Shown here in pieces: positions 27,624-37,065 of a stretch of 64,000 nt of DNA. Below the pieces are notes generated by a model. That model was not told where the DNA came from and made no database searches. It saw nothing but the letters and a program-made list of their open reading frames with translations. Position numbers and translations under genes: made by a program. Each line of letters opens with the position of its first letter. The stretch's first letter is position 1. The DNA lies in assembly GCA_023388255.1 (NCBI GenBank), contig JAEWGO010000010.1, positions 55,423-119,422 of the forward strand, in the 5' to 3' direction. The stretch comes from Pseudomonadota bacterium (GTDB lineage Bacteria; Pseudomonadota; Gammaproteobacteria; Xanthomonadales; Rhodanobacteraceae).

Positions 27624-30017
27624 TCAGAACGTGTTGCCGAAGGTGAACTGGATCACTTCCGTGTCGTCCCCGGGCTTCTTCTTCAGCGGTTTGGCGAGGT
27701 TGATCACGATCGGTCCGACCGGCGCGCGCCACTGGAACGAAATGCCGGCCGATGCGCGCAACTGGTCCACGCTCCAGCTCTTGTATTCCGGACAGGTGGT
27801 TCTGTCGCACAGGTTGTTCTTGAACACGTTGCCGACGTCGACGAAGGCCGAGATGCGCGTGCTGTCGTTGTTTTCCTTGAGGAACGGCGTAGGGAAAATC
27901 ACCTCCGCCGAAGCCACCGTCTTGAATGCGCCGCCGAGCGGCTGGCGGCAATTCTTGTCGGTCGGCGGACACGTCACCGGATTGAAGGTGCTGAATGGTC
28001 CAAGCGTATTGTCGCGGAAGCCGCGCACGTCGGAAACGCCGCCGGCGTAGAAGTTCTCGAAGAACGGCAGGCCGCCGAGGTCGGCCATGTAGCGTGGATC
28101 GGCCGGAGACAGCACGCTCTTCGGCGCGCTGTAGGTGTCGCCGTAACCGATTGCGAAGTGACCGTAGAAGGTCAGGCTCTCGGTCATGCGCAGGTATTGG
28201 GCGAACTGGTAGTTGATCTTGTAGTACTCGAGCGTGGAGCCGGGCAGGGTGGTCTGCACCGACACCTGCTGCAGCGAACCGCGCGTCGGATTCCAGTAGC
28301 GGTTGCGCGTGTCGTGCGCCCACGACAACAGCACGTTCCAGGAGTGGAACGTGCGGTGACCGAGATTGTCGATGTAGTCGACGAGGCTCTGTGTCGTGTA
28401 GGCCTGCAAGATCTGCGTCTTGTTGATGCCGATCTGTGTGTTGATCGTGTCCGCTTCGGTGATCGGGAAGCCGAGATAGATGTCGAATGCATCGGTGCTC
28501 GACAGATAGTTCGCGAGGTTGTTGTTGCCCCAATCCATCTTCGTGTGCTTGATGTCGTAGCCCAGGCCGATGGCGTCGTCGGTCAGGTACGGCTCGTAGT
28601 ACGACAACTGGTAGCTCTCGATGACCGAGCTCTTCTGTGCACTGACCGAGACGCGGTCACCGGTACCGAAGAAGTTGTTCTGCGTCACGCCGATGCTGGC
28701 GATGATGCCCTGCACCTGCGAGTAGCCGAGGCCGAACTGGAACTGGCCCGAGTTCTGCTCTTCGACGGCGATCGCGAGGTCGACCTGGTCGTCGGTGCCG
28801 GGCACCTTGGGTGTGTCGATCGAGACGGACTTGAAGAAGCCGAGGCGCTGCAGGCGGATCTTCGAGCGGTCGATCGCGGCCTGCGAATACCAGGCGCCTT
28901 CTAGCTGGCGCATCTCGCGGCGCAACACCTCGTCCTCGGTATGCTGGTTGCCCTTGAACACGATCTGGCGCACGTATACGCGCTTGCCCGGATTGACGAA
29001 GAAGTTGAGGCCGACTTCGCGGCTTTCCTTGTTCAGCTCGGGGATCGGCTGCACGTCGGCGAACGCGTAACCGATGTTGGTCAGCGCGGAAGTGATCGCG
29101 TCGACGGACTGCTCGACCTTCTTGCGCGAGAACACGTCGCCGTTCTTGACCTGGATCAGCTTGCGCAGGTCATCTTCCTTCAGCACCAATGTGCCGGTCA
29201 GCTTGATGTCGTTGACCTTGTACAGCTCGCCTTCCTTGATGTTGGCGACGACGTACATCTTGCGCTTGTCGGGACTGATGCTGACTTGCGCCGAATCGAC
29301 GTTGAAGTCGGCATAGCCGCGATCCATGTAGTAGGACTGCAGCTTTTCCAGATCGCCGGAGAATTTCTCGCGCGAATACTGATCGTCCTTCGAATACCAC
29401 GAGGTCCAGTTCGAATTGTTGGACTCGAACTCGCCCCTGATTTCCTTGTCCGGGAATACCGTGTTGCCGACGATGTTGATGTGCTTGATCTTCGCGGCCT
29501 TGCCTTCGGCGATATTGATCGCGATCTCGACGCGATTGCGGTCGAGATTGACCTTGGAGGTCTTCACCGACACGTTGTACTTGCCACGGTTGTAGTACTG
29601 GCGGGTAAGTTCGTTCTGCACCTCGGCCAGCTTGAGCGGATCGAACGCCTCGCCCTCGGAAAGCCCGATGCCCTTGAGGCCCTTCAGCAGGTCCTCGGAT
29701 TTCAGGTCCTTGTTGCCGCGGATCGCGATCTTGGTGATCTGCGGGCGCTCTTTCACGTTGATGACGAGGATGTCGCCCTGGCGCGCGAGCTGCACGTCGT
29801 TGAAGAAGCCGGTCTTGTACAGCGCGCGGATGGCTTGGTCGGCGCGGTCGGAGGTCAGCGTGTCGCCCTTCTCGACCGGCAGGTAGGTGAACACGGTTCC
29901 GGGTGCGATGCGCGACAGGCCGTCGATGCGGATGTCGGAGATCGTGAAGGCGTCGAACGCGAAGGCGGCTCGCGCGGAGAAAAAGGCGAGCAGGAACAGG
30001 GCGGCTATACGCTTCAT
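27624..30017 (-). CDS. bamA: outer-membrane protein assembly factor BamA
   Basis: This 797-residue outer-membrane protein is the core of the BAM complex. A signal peptide (MKRIAALFLLAFFSARAAFA) is followed by five POTRA domains (about 22-420; for example FTISDIRIDGLSRIAPG) and a 16-strand barrel. The L6-loop signature VRGFRD is present, and the C-terminal residue is Phe (FTFGNTF), the BAM recognition signal. It lies between rseP and the skp-like gene, the conserved arrangement. Confidence 0.98.
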   Translation of the reverse strand: MKRIAALFLLAFFSARAAFAFDAFTISDIRIDGLSRIAPGTVFTYLPVEKGDTLTSDRADQAIRALYKTGFFNDVQLARQGDILVINVKERPQITKIAIRGNKDLKSEDLLKGLKGIGLSEGEAFDPLKLAEVQNELTRQYYNRGKYNVSVKTSKVNLDRNRVEIAINIAEGKAAKIKHINIVGNTVFPDKEIRGEFESNNSNWTSWYSKDDQYSREKFSGDLEKLQSYYMDRGYADFNVDSAQVSISPDKRKMYVVANIKEGELYKVNDIKLTGTLVLKEDDLRKLIQVKNGDVFSRKKVEQSVDAITSALTNIGYAFADVQPIPELNKESREVGLNFFVNPGKRVYVRQIVFKGNQHTEDEVLRREMRQLEGAWYSQAAIDRSKIRLQRLGFFKSVSIDTPKVPGTDDQVDLAIAVEEQNSGQFQFGLGYSQVQGIIASIGVTQNNFFGTGDRVSVSAQKSSVIESYQLSYYEPYLTDDAIGLGYDIKHTKMDWGNNNLANYLSSTDAFDIYLGFPITEADTINTQIGINKTQILQAYTTQSLVDYIDNLGHRTFHSWNVLLSWAHDTRNRYWNPTRGSLQQVSVQTTLPGSTLEYYKINYQFAQYLRMTESLTFYGHFAIGYGDTYSAPKSVLSPADPRYMADLGGLPFFENFYAGGVSDVRGFRDNTLGPFSTFNPVTCPPTDKNCRQPLGGAFKTVASAEVIFPTPFLKENNDSTRISAFVDVGNVFKNNLCDRTTCPEYKSWSVDQLRASAGISFQWRAPVGPIVINLAKPLKKKPGDDTEVIQFTFGNTF

Positions 30018-30102
30018 CGAGTCGTCACTTCCGTCAGGGCATCGTTGGGCTCGCGACGGGCATTGCCGCGGCCTGCTGGGTATCGTGGGGCAAACCGGCG
30101 GA

Positions 30103-31485
30103 TCAGGACGCGATCCGCAGGATATCGTTGTAGAACGCCAAGCCCATCAGGGCCATCAGCAAGGTAAGTCCAACGTACTGACCGGCTATCTGCATGCGTT
30201 CGCTCACCGGGCTGCCTTTTACCAGCTCGATAAGGTAATACAGCAGGTGGCCGCCGTCCAAGATCGGGATCGGCAGCAGGTTCAGGATCGCCAGGCTGAG
30301 CGATATGATCGCAAGGAAATTGAGGAACCAGGCCGGTCCGAGCTGGGCCGAGGTGTTGGCGACCTGCGCGATCGTGATGACGCCGGACAGGTTCTTCAGC
30401 GAGGCGCTGCCGTTCAGCATGCGCCAGAGCATGCCCAGCGTCTCGCTGCTGCGTTGCCAGGTTTCGCCGAACGCCTTCGGAATCGCGGCCAGCGGACCGT
30501 AGTGCAGGGTCGCATCGTATTTCGCTTCGGAAGGCTGCGGCGTTACGCCAAGTACCCAGTTGGGCGCCGAGTCCGGCGCGGCCGCATTGGCCGTGCGGCG
30601 CGTTGGCGTCGCCGACAATTCAAGTGTGTCGCCGCCACGGCGGATTTCCAGTGCGAGCGTCTGGCCGGCTGCGGCGTGTTTCTGGATGACCGTGGGCACG
30701 TCGCGCCAGTCGTCGACGCGGTCGCCGTCGATCGAGACGAAGCGATCGCCCGGCCGCAGACCGGCCTTGGCCGCCGCGCTGTCCGGCGCCACCGCGCCGA
30801 TCACCGGTGCCAGCGCCCATTGCCGCGGCGACAGGCCGATTTCGCGATACGCATCTTCCTCGCCCAGTTGTGCGGGCAGTTTGGACAACGCCAGGCTGCG
30901 CGTGCGTTCGGTGCCGCCGGCATCGACCACGGTCACGCCGGTGTCCTGCCGGTCCATGCCTGCCTGCAGCAGGGCGAGGCTGGCATCGGTCCAGGTTTCG
31001 ACGCTGGCATTGCCGATCTTCGTGATGCGGTCGCCACTCTGGAATCCGGCCGTCGCGGCCAGGTGGTCGACATGGCCGACCACCGGCAGGTAGTCCGGCT
31101 TGCCGATCACGAACATCAGCCAGAATGCGGCCAGGGTGAAGACCAGATTGAATGCCGGACCTGCGGCACTGATTGCCATGCGGTTCAGCACCGGCTGGCG
31201 GTTGTGCGCGCCAGCCAGGTCCGCGCTGGAAACCCCGCTGTCCGAATTTTCCAGCTCGCGCTCGTCGAGCATCTTGACGTAGCCGCCGAGCGGGATCGCG
31301 GCGATCACGAATTGGGTGCCGTGGCGGTCGAAACGCGACCACAGCGCCGGCCCGAAACCGATCGAGAACTTCAGCACCTTTACGCCGCAGCGCCGCGCGA
31401 CCACGAAGTGGCCGAACTCGTGGAAGGTGACGAGCAGGCCCATGGTGACGATCAGCCACCAGATGGAACCGAAAAATTGACTCAT
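30103..31485 (-). CDS. rseP: RIP metalloprotease RseP
   Basis: This 460-residue inner-membrane site-2 protease cleaves anti-sigma factors such as RseA during envelope stress. The catalytic HEFGH is at residues 22-26, in the first transmembrane helix. Two PDZ-like domains (about 115-300) precede NLLPIPILDGGHLLYYL, which carries the second zinc-ligand region. The C-terminal helix ends in YNDILRIAS. It sits between dxr and bamA. Confidence 0.97.
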   Translation of the reverse strand: MSQFFGSIWWLIVTMGLLVTFHEFGHFVVARRCGVKVLKFSIGFGPALWSRFDRHGTQFVIAAIPLGGYVKMLDERELENSDSGVSSADLAGAHNRQPVLNRMAISAAGPAFNLVFTLAAFWLMFVIGKPDYLPVVGHVDHLAATAGFQSGDRITKIGNASVETWTDASLALLQAGMDRQDTGVTVVDAGGTERTRSLALSKLPAQLGEEDAYREIGLSPRQWALAPVIGAVAPDSAAAKAGLRPGDRFVSIDGDRVDDWRDVPTVIQKHAAAGQTLALEIRRGGDTLELSATPTRRTANAAAPDSAPNWVLGVTPQPSEAKYDATLHYGPLAAIPKAFGETWQRSSETLGMLWRMLNGSASLKNLSGVITIAQVANTSAQLGPAWFLNFLAIISLSLAILNLLPIPILDGGHLLYYLIELVKGSPVSERMQIAGQYVGLTLLMALMGLAFYNDILRIAS

Positions 31486-31502
31486 GGCGCGGGTTTGGAC
31501 AC

Positions 31503-32681
31503 TCAGGCGGAAAGGAGGGCGATCATACGTTGCGCTTGCCGTCGCGCAGTTAAATCGGCGTCAAGCAGTGCCGGCAGGTCGTCGGCGCGCGTCGGGGCGA
31601 GTGCGTCGAGGCAGCGTTCGATCGTTTCGGGAATCGCCAGGAACGGCAATCGGCCGTCGAGGAACGCGGCGACCGCCTCCTCGTTGGCCGCGTTCAGCAC
31701 GGTTGTCGCGGTGCCGCCGGCGCGCAGCGCGCGGTAGGCAAGATCGAGGCAGCGGAACGTGGCGAGGTCCGGTGCTTCGAAGTCGAGCCGCGCGATCTGC
31801 AGCAAGTCGAGCGGGGCGATTCCGGTGTCGACGCGTTCCGGCCATGCCAGCGCGTAGGCGATCGCGGTGCGCATGTCCGGGTTGCCTAGCTGCGCCAGCA
31901 CCGAGCCGTCGACGTATTCGACCAGCGAATGCACGATGCTCTGCGGATGCACGACGACATCGATGCGATCGGCCGGCGCGTCGAACAAATAATGCGCCTC
32001 GATGACTTCGAGGCCCTTGTTCATCAAGGTCGCCGAATCGACCGAGATCTTGCGACCCATGGTCCAGTTCGGATGAGCACAGGCGCGCTCCGGCGTGATC
32101 GCGGTCAGGTCGGCGGCCTTCAAGCCGCGGAACGGCCCGCCCGAGGCGGTCAGCAGAAGGCGTCGCACGCCGGCGCGAGCAAGATCCGGACGACCGCCCG
32201 GCAGGCACTGGAACACCGCGTTGTGCTCGGAATCGAGCGGCAGCAGCTCGCCGCCACCCGCGGCGAGTGCGGCCAGCAGCAAAGGGCCGGCGATGACGAT
32301 CGCCTCCTTGTTCGCCAGCAGCAGGCGCTTGCCCGCGCGCGCTGCGGCCAAAGTCGATTCCAACCCGGCCGCGCCGACGATTGCCGCGACCACGGTGTCG
32401 CAATGCGATCCTGCGGCGGCCTCGATCAGCGCCTCGGCGCCGGCTTCGACGCGAATGGAAACGCCGGCCGCCGCGAGTCGCGTGCGCAGGTCCACCGCAC
32501 AGGCCGGGTCGGCGATCACGGCCAGCTCGGGGCGGAACTCCACGCACAGCTCGGCCAGCGCCGCGCTGTTGCGGTGCGCCGCCAGCGCAGTCACGCAAAA
32601 CCGGTCGCGATGGCGTCGCGCTACGTCGAGCGTGCTCGCGCCGATCGATCCGGTCGCGCCGAGGACCGCGATCTTCCTCAT
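31503..32681 (-). CDS. dxr: 1-deoxy-D-xylulose-5-phosphate reductoisomerase
   Basis: This 392-residue enzyme makes methylerythritol phosphate in the MEP isoprenoid pathway with NADPH. The nucleotide-binding GATGSIGASTLDVARRH opens the protein. LLANKEAIVIAG, LPLDSEHNAVFQCL, and NWTMGRKISVDSATLMNKG carry the metal and substrate sites. The ATG at 32681 overlaps the cdsA stop (ATGA); the large upstream frame is antisense-type extension of cdsA and is not real. Confidence 0.97.
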   Translation of the reverse strand: MRKIAVLGATGSIGASTLDVARRHRDRFCVTALAAHRNSAALAELCVEFRPELAVIADPACAVDLRTRLAAAGVSIRVEAGAEALIEAAAGSHCDTVVAAIVGAAGLESTLAAARAGKRLLLANKEAIVIAGPLLLAALAAGGGELLPLDSEHNAVFQCLPGGRPDLARAGVRRLLLTASGGPFRGLKAADLTAITPERACAHPNWTMGRKISVDSATLMNKGLEVIEAHYLFDAPADRIDVVVHPQSIVHSLVEYVDGSVLAQLGNPDMRTAIAYALAWPERVDTGIAPLDLLQIARLDFEAPDLATFRCLDLAYRALRAGGTATTVLNAANEEAVAAFLDGRLPFLAIPETIERCLDALAPTRADDLPALLDADLTARRQAQRMIALLSA

Positions 32682-33508
32682 GGATGAAAGACGAGGTCGA
32701 TCAGCGCCTTGCCGGCGACGAATACCGGCAACGCGGCGAACAGGCTGTCGAAACGATCGAGCAAGCCGCCGTGGCCGGGGAACAGCGCGCCGGAATCCTT
32801 CACGTTGGCCTGGCGCTTGAGCAGGCTCTCGATCAGGTCGCCGACGATCGACGCGGCTACAGCGACCAGCGCCAGCAACACCAGCGCCAACAGCGCGCCG
32901 CCGCGAACATCGAAAAGCCAGCCGGCCACGAGACCGGCGACCACAGCGCCGGCCAGCGCGCCCCATGCGCCGGCGGTGGTCTTGTTCGGACTGATGCGCG
33001 GCGCCAGCTTGGTCGTGCCGTAGCGCTTGCCGGCGAAATAGGCGCCGGTATCGGCGATCCAGATCAGCACGATCGCGAACAGCGCCCACGCGTGGCCGTG
33101 CTCGGGTTCGCCATGGAGTTTCATCAACGCCAGCCACGCTGGCAGGATTGCCAGCTCGCCGGCGACCAGTTTGATCGCGGCGTTCTCGCGCGTCGGCGCC
33201 GCGGCCCAGGAGGAATTGCGCAGCCACAGCAGCGACAAAAGCCAGCCGGCAAGCCCGGCGCCGATCACGTACCACGCCAGGGGCGTGTCGCGGATTTCCC
33301 ATAACACCACATAGGCCGCTGCATTGACGGCGAGGATGCCGATACGCAGCGGACGGGATGGGAACCCGGCGAGGCGCGCCCATTCCCATGTCGCCAGCAC
33401 GCACAGCGCCGCGATGATCGTGGCGACCACCACGGTCGGCGACAGCAGGATCAGCGCAATCGCCAATGGGGCCAGCACGAGCGCGGTCAGGGTGCGTTGC
33501 TTCAGCAT
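32678..33508 (-). CDS. cdsA: phosphatidate cytidylyltransferase
   Basis: This 276-residue multi-helix membrane enzyme converts phosphatidate and CTP to CDP-diacylglycerol. The C-terminal family signature is split as SLLKRQANVKDSG and PGHGGLLDRFDS. I chose ATG 33508 (MLKQRTLTALVLAP) because it matches the family N-terminus. The frame extends to 33592, but that would add 28 charged residues. It is followed immediately by dxr. Confidence 0.96.
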   Translation of the reverse strand: MLKQRTLTALVLAPLAIALILLSPTVVVATIIAALCVLATWEWARLAGFPSRPLRIGILAVNAAAYVVLWEIRDTPLAWYVIGAGLAGWLLSLLWLRNSSWAAAPTRENAAIKLVAGELAILPAWLALMKLHGEPEHGHAWALFAIVLIWIADTGAYFAGKRYGTTKLAPRISPNKTTAGAWGALAGAVVAGLVAGWLFDVRGGALLALVLLALVAVAASIVGDLIESLLKRQANVKDSGALFPGHGGLLDRFDSLFAALPVFVAGKALIDLVFHP

Positions 33509-33650
33509 GTGCGGAGCCTGTTCATGATCTGCCAAGGCCCGCGACGGAGCCGGTTTGCCCGCAACGCGAGGGAGAGTGCGAGCGGATGCCAAGCCAGGAT
33601 CGGGCGATGACGAAGCGATACGTGGTTTTGCCAGTGCATGCGCCGGTCCT

Positions 33651-34391
33651 TCAGCCTGCGGAGCGTATTTGAGCGGAAGTCAGGCCTTGGCGGCGCTCGC
33701 GGCGTGCGTATTCGGCGAGCGCGGCATCCAGCGCGACGGCGTCGACATCGGGCCACAGCGCATCGGTGAAGTACAGCTCCGCGTAGGCGATCTGCCACAA
33801 CAGGAAGTTGCTGACGCGGGTTTCGCCGCCAGTGCGGATGAAAAGGTCCAGCGGCGGCTGGTCAGCGAGGCAGAGGTAGCGCGCGAGTGTCGTCTCGTCG
33901 ATCGCGGCGGGATCGAGTTCGCCGCGCGTGACCGCTTCGGCGGCCGTGCGCGCGGCCTGCGCGATGTCCCAGCGACCGCCGTAGTTGACCGCGATGTTCA
34001 GGCGCAGCGATGTGTTCCCGGCGGTGCGCGCCATCGCCGCGCGCATGCGCTGACCAAGTTCCGGCGCGAACGCGGACAGCTCGCCGACGAACGCGATGCG
34101 CACGCCGTTCGCGTGCAGTTCGTCGACTTCGCGATCGAGCGCGCGCAGGAACAGCTGCATCAGCGCGCCGACTTCCTCGTCGGGACGCTTCCAGTTCTCG
34201 CTCGAAAACGCGAACAGGGTCAACACCTCGACGCCGCGACGGCGGCAAAACTCGACCGCCGCGCGCACGGCCTTCTGGCCCTCGCGATGCCCGAGAGTGC
34301 GCGGCCGATGACGGCGCTCGGCCCAGCGGCCGTTGCCGTCCATGACGATCGCGATGTGGCGCGGGATGCGGGGGGCGGCTTCGGAATCCAT
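33651..34391 (-). CDS. uppS: undecaprenyl diphosphate synthase
   Basis: This 246-residue cis-prenyltransferase makes the C55 carrier lipid for peptidoglycan and O-antigen. The catalytic aspartate is D18 in IAIVMDGNGRWAERR. LTLFAFSSENWKRP and the C-terminal DLFIRTGGETRVSNFLLWQ and AELYFTDALWPD motifs are all intact. It lies between frr and cdsA in the usual order. Confidence 0.97.
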   Translation of the reverse strand: MDSEAAPRIPRHIAIVMDGNGRWAERRHRPRTLGHREGQKAVRAAVEFCRRRGVEVLTLFAFSSENWKRPDEEVGALMQLFLRALDREVDELHANGVRIAFVGELSAFAPELGQRMRAAMARTAGNTSLRLNIAVNYGGRWDIAQAARTAAEAVTRGELDPAAIDETTLARYLCLADQPPLDLFIRTGGETRVSNFLLWQIAYAELYFTDALWPDVDAVALDAALAEYARRERRQGLTSAQIRSAG

Positions 34392-34484
34392 GCTTCACAT
34401 TGTAGAAGCGGCATCAGCCGCGCTGCTGTTCGGACTTGAGTCGCGAGTCGAAAAGCAGGGGAGGTTGTTCCACTACCTGCCTTT

Positions 34485-34518
34485 CCGAATCCCCAATCCC
34501 CAACCTCGAATCCCGGCC
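34485..34518 (+). repeat. GGGAATCG-type repeat in the frr-uppS spacer
   Basis: CCGAATCCCCAATCCCCAAC followed by CTCGAATCCCGGCC is the reverse orientation of the dispersed GGGAATCG family. It fills part of the 131-bp spacer, with a shorter GAGTCGCGAGTCG stretch at 34438-34450. Confidence 0.6.
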
Positions 34519-34522
34519 TTTC

Positions 34523-35080
34523 CTACATCGCCATCAATTCGTCTTCCTTCGCCTTGACGACAGCGTCGACGTCCTTGACGTATTTGTCGGTGAATTTCTG
34601 GATTTCGTCCTCGACGCGGCGCTCGTCATCCTCGGAAATCTGCTTTTCCTTCAGTAACTCCTTGGCCTGTTGCAGCGCGTCGCGACGCACATTGCGCACG
34701 GCGACCTTGGCATTCTCGCCTTCATGCGCGACATGCTTGGACAGGTCCTTGCGGCGCTCCTCGGTGAGCGGCGGCAGGTTGATGCGGATCACCGTGCCGA
34801 CCGTGGTCGGGTTGAGGCCGAGATCGGAAGCAAGGATCGCCTTCTCGATCGGGCCGACCAGGGTTTTCTCGAACGGCGTGATGACGATCGAGCGCGCATC
34901 GGCGATCGCGACGTTGGCAACCTGGGTGATCGGCGTGTCGGTGCCGTAATAGGACACCTTCAGCGGTTCGATCAGCGCCGTGTTGGCGCGTCCGGTGCGC
35001 AGGCGGGTCAGTTCCTGACGAAGCGAATCGACGCTCTTCTGCATGCGCGTCTGCGCGTCCTTCTTGATATTGTCGAGCAT
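34523..35080 (-). CDS. frr: ribosome recycling factor
   Basis: This 185-residue protein splits post-termination ribosomes together with EF-G. It has the full RRF pattern: MLDNIKKDAQTRMQKSVDSL at the start, LRTGRANTALIEPLKVSYYG, INLPPLTEERRKDLSKH and a C-terminal VKDVDAVVKAKEDELMAM. The ATG at 35080 gives the standard RRF length. The same frame stays open upstream to 35941 through an ECF-sigma-like sequence. A TATACT box at about 35118-35123, read on the minus strand, could serve a separate frr promoter. Confidence 0.96.
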   Translation of the reverse strand: MLDNIKKDAQTRMQKSVDSLRQELTRLRTGRANTALIEPLKVSYYGTDTPITQVANVAIADARSIVITPFEKTLVGPIEKAILASDLGLNPTTVGTVIRINLPPLTEERRKDLSKHVAHEGENAKVAVRNVRRDALQQAKELLKEKQISEDDERRVEDEIQKFTDKYVKDVDAVVKAKEDELMAM

Positions 35081-35941
35081 GGCGGGCCCACCGTATCCGT
35101 GTAGCAAGTGACCGGCGAGTATACCAGCGGCGGAATGCCCCGGTTCCGTGCGAGCGTGCACGGCGGAAGCCTTGTCGTGGCAGTCGTGCGGCAGCGCATC
35201 GATCGGCACCCGTGGCGCGACCCACGGGCGGCGGGATGCGCGCACGCCCGGCTCAAGTGCGGCGCCGAGCTCATGCAGTTCGCGTTCGAGATCATCGCCA
35301 GGCGTGGTGACGGCGATTTCTTCGCGCACCAGTTCGCACAGGCGACGGCGCAGGCGATGCACGGCCACCGCCAGCGTGTTGCGGCGCAGCTGCAGCGCGG
35401 CGGCGGCGATGGCGTATTCATTGTGACCAGGCGGTTCCACCAGGAAGTCGCGCACGCGATCGAACAGCTGCGTCTTGCCGGCCAGCACTGCCTCGTTGCG
35501 CAAGCGCAGCAACGCGGTTTGCAGCAGCGTGCGCGCCCATTCGCGTTCGAACGCGCGTTCGGGCGTCTCGTCTGGTGCGACGATTTCGCCAAATGGCGCG
35601 CTGCCGCCGTCGATGGATTGGAAATGCAGTCGACCGCCGCGTTTGATGGCGCGACCTTCCTGTTCGACATTGATCAGGAATCGCTTGGCTGCGGTCAGCA
35701 GGATTGCCCGCAGCCGTCCCCGCGTCGCGCCGACCTCGATCGGGCAGCCGTGTTCGAGCAAGCGCGTGAAGAAGCGCTGGGTCAGATCTTCCGCGGCGTC
35801 GGCGCTGTAGCCGTGACGGCGGATATAGATGAATACAGGGAAGCGATACGTGCGACACAGCACATCGAGTGCCGCGCGCGCGGACGCATCGCCACGCGCG
35901 CGAAAGATCGCATTCCATCGCGGGGTGTGAGAACCACTCAT
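35081..35941 (-). CDS. ECF-type sigma factor reading frame with no stop before frr
   Basis: These 287 codons look like an ECF sigma factor of the family in which YSADAAEDLTQRFFTRLLE forms region 2. RLRAILLTAAKRFLINVEQ and the TPERAFEREWARTLLQTAL segment follow, and AAALQLRRNTLAVAVHRLRRRL resembles the region 4 helix-turn-helix. The homology ends around DDLERELHELGAAL, yet no stop codon follows. The frame continues about 50 residues and then enters frr in phase. So either a stop was lost, a sigma-RRF fusion is made, or the sigma gene is decaying. The start at 35941 has no clear ribosome site. Confidence 0.55.
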
Positions 35942-36071
35942 CGCGCTGGTCTTGAGTGAGCTTTGCAGGCCAGTTGACGGATGCCTTTGGAGGATCGCGC
36001 AAGCTCATCCTCTAGCCGCGCCGCAGGTGGCATTCGCCGCAGCGGCGCGGAATCGGAGCGAAGGTTCGCCT

Positions 36072-36440
36072 CTACTTGCTGGCCATCGCCACCGCGGGAT
36101 TGCTGTTCGCATCGATTTCCTGCAGGAATCGCTGGTAGTGATTCAGCACGCGCGAGTACGAGGTCAGGTATTGCGGATAGGAAGTCGCTGCTCCGAACAG
36201 CATGCCGATGTCGGAAGAACTGAACTCCCGGCGGATCTGCCGGTGCAGATCCGTACAGACCGGAAGATCGCTCGGCGGGGTGCAGTCGCCCAGCGGGCGA
36301 TCCGCCGTCGCATAGGGCCAGACATGCGCGTGGACCGTAACGTTGTGCAGCGAATCCTGATAGATCCCGTTGGCCGCCGACGCGGCACCCGACACCAGTG
36401 CCAGGCTCATGCCAAACATGAGGCGGGTATTGCTTTTCAT
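36072..36440 (-). CDS. small secreted protein of unknown function
   Basis: This 122-residue protein starts at ATG 36440 behind a good GGAG ribosome site. The signal peptide LMFGMSLALVSGAASA has an AxA cleavage site. The mature part of about 100 residues has two cysteines (about 53 and 62, in GDCTPPSDLPVCTD) that could form a disulfide, and a helical C-terminus (LTSYSRVLNHYQRFLQEI). I do not recognise a family. A 9-bp perfect hairpin without a T-run (36016-36024 with 36042-36050) lies just downstream. It sits between pyrH and the ECF-sigma-like frame. Confidence 0.65.
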   Translation of the reverse strand: MKSNTRLMFGMSLALVSGAASAANGIYQDSLHNVTVHAHVWPYATADRPLGDCTPPSDLPVCTDLHRQIRREFSSSDIGMLFGAATSYPQYLTSYSRVLNHYQRFLQEIDANSNPAVAMASK

Positions 36441-37065
36441 GACGTACTCCAGAACAGCAGCGAACCAGGCGTTCCATTGCGGGATCCGTTGGCGTTGATC
36501 GCGTCCGCATTCCGGCTGGCGCAGAAGACGAAGGTCTTCACTGTACTGAATCAGCAATCCCCCGGAGCGATTACAGCCCGTTGCGTGAAGAATCCGTTGT
36601 CGCGTGCATTGCGTTCGTGCTCGCGCCCAATGGCCAAGACGCCAACCGCGCGACCACGTTCGGGAGCTGACCGGCACTGCCGTTTGGACAAGGTTTCGCT
36701 GGCGTTGCTGTCGCGGACCGCAGCTTAGGCGGTGTGTCGACGGGCGGGATCCACCTCGCCTCGAGCATGGGCGACAGATCCTGCACGGGACAAGAAGGCA
36801 GCGTGACCAAGCTGCTCGTGCAAGTGCTCTTGCCGACGCTTCCCGGGTCGGCAATGGCGCACGTGCCATCGGCGGCGATATCGGCATTTGCGCCAACTGC
36901 AGACCCGATCGACCGGCATGGTTCTCGACGGCGATCGCCTTGCCTTCAGGGGTGCCGAATACTTCAACACGTTTACCGATCCACTGTTCGCGATCGTGCC
37001 CGTGTCCGACGGCGCCTTGTCCGAATCCCAACGCGGAGCCTTCAATTGGTCGGCACAGCGTTCGT
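36441..37065. other. 625-bp region without a recognisable gene
   Basis: Several short frames on both strands cover parts of this interval but none shows a family pattern, a ribosome site and reasonable length together. Base composition looks less codon-structured than its neighbours. It may hold the remains of a gene, since segments of coding-like sequence change frame (for example around 36890-37070 on the plus strand), but I could not identify it. Confidence 0.4.
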
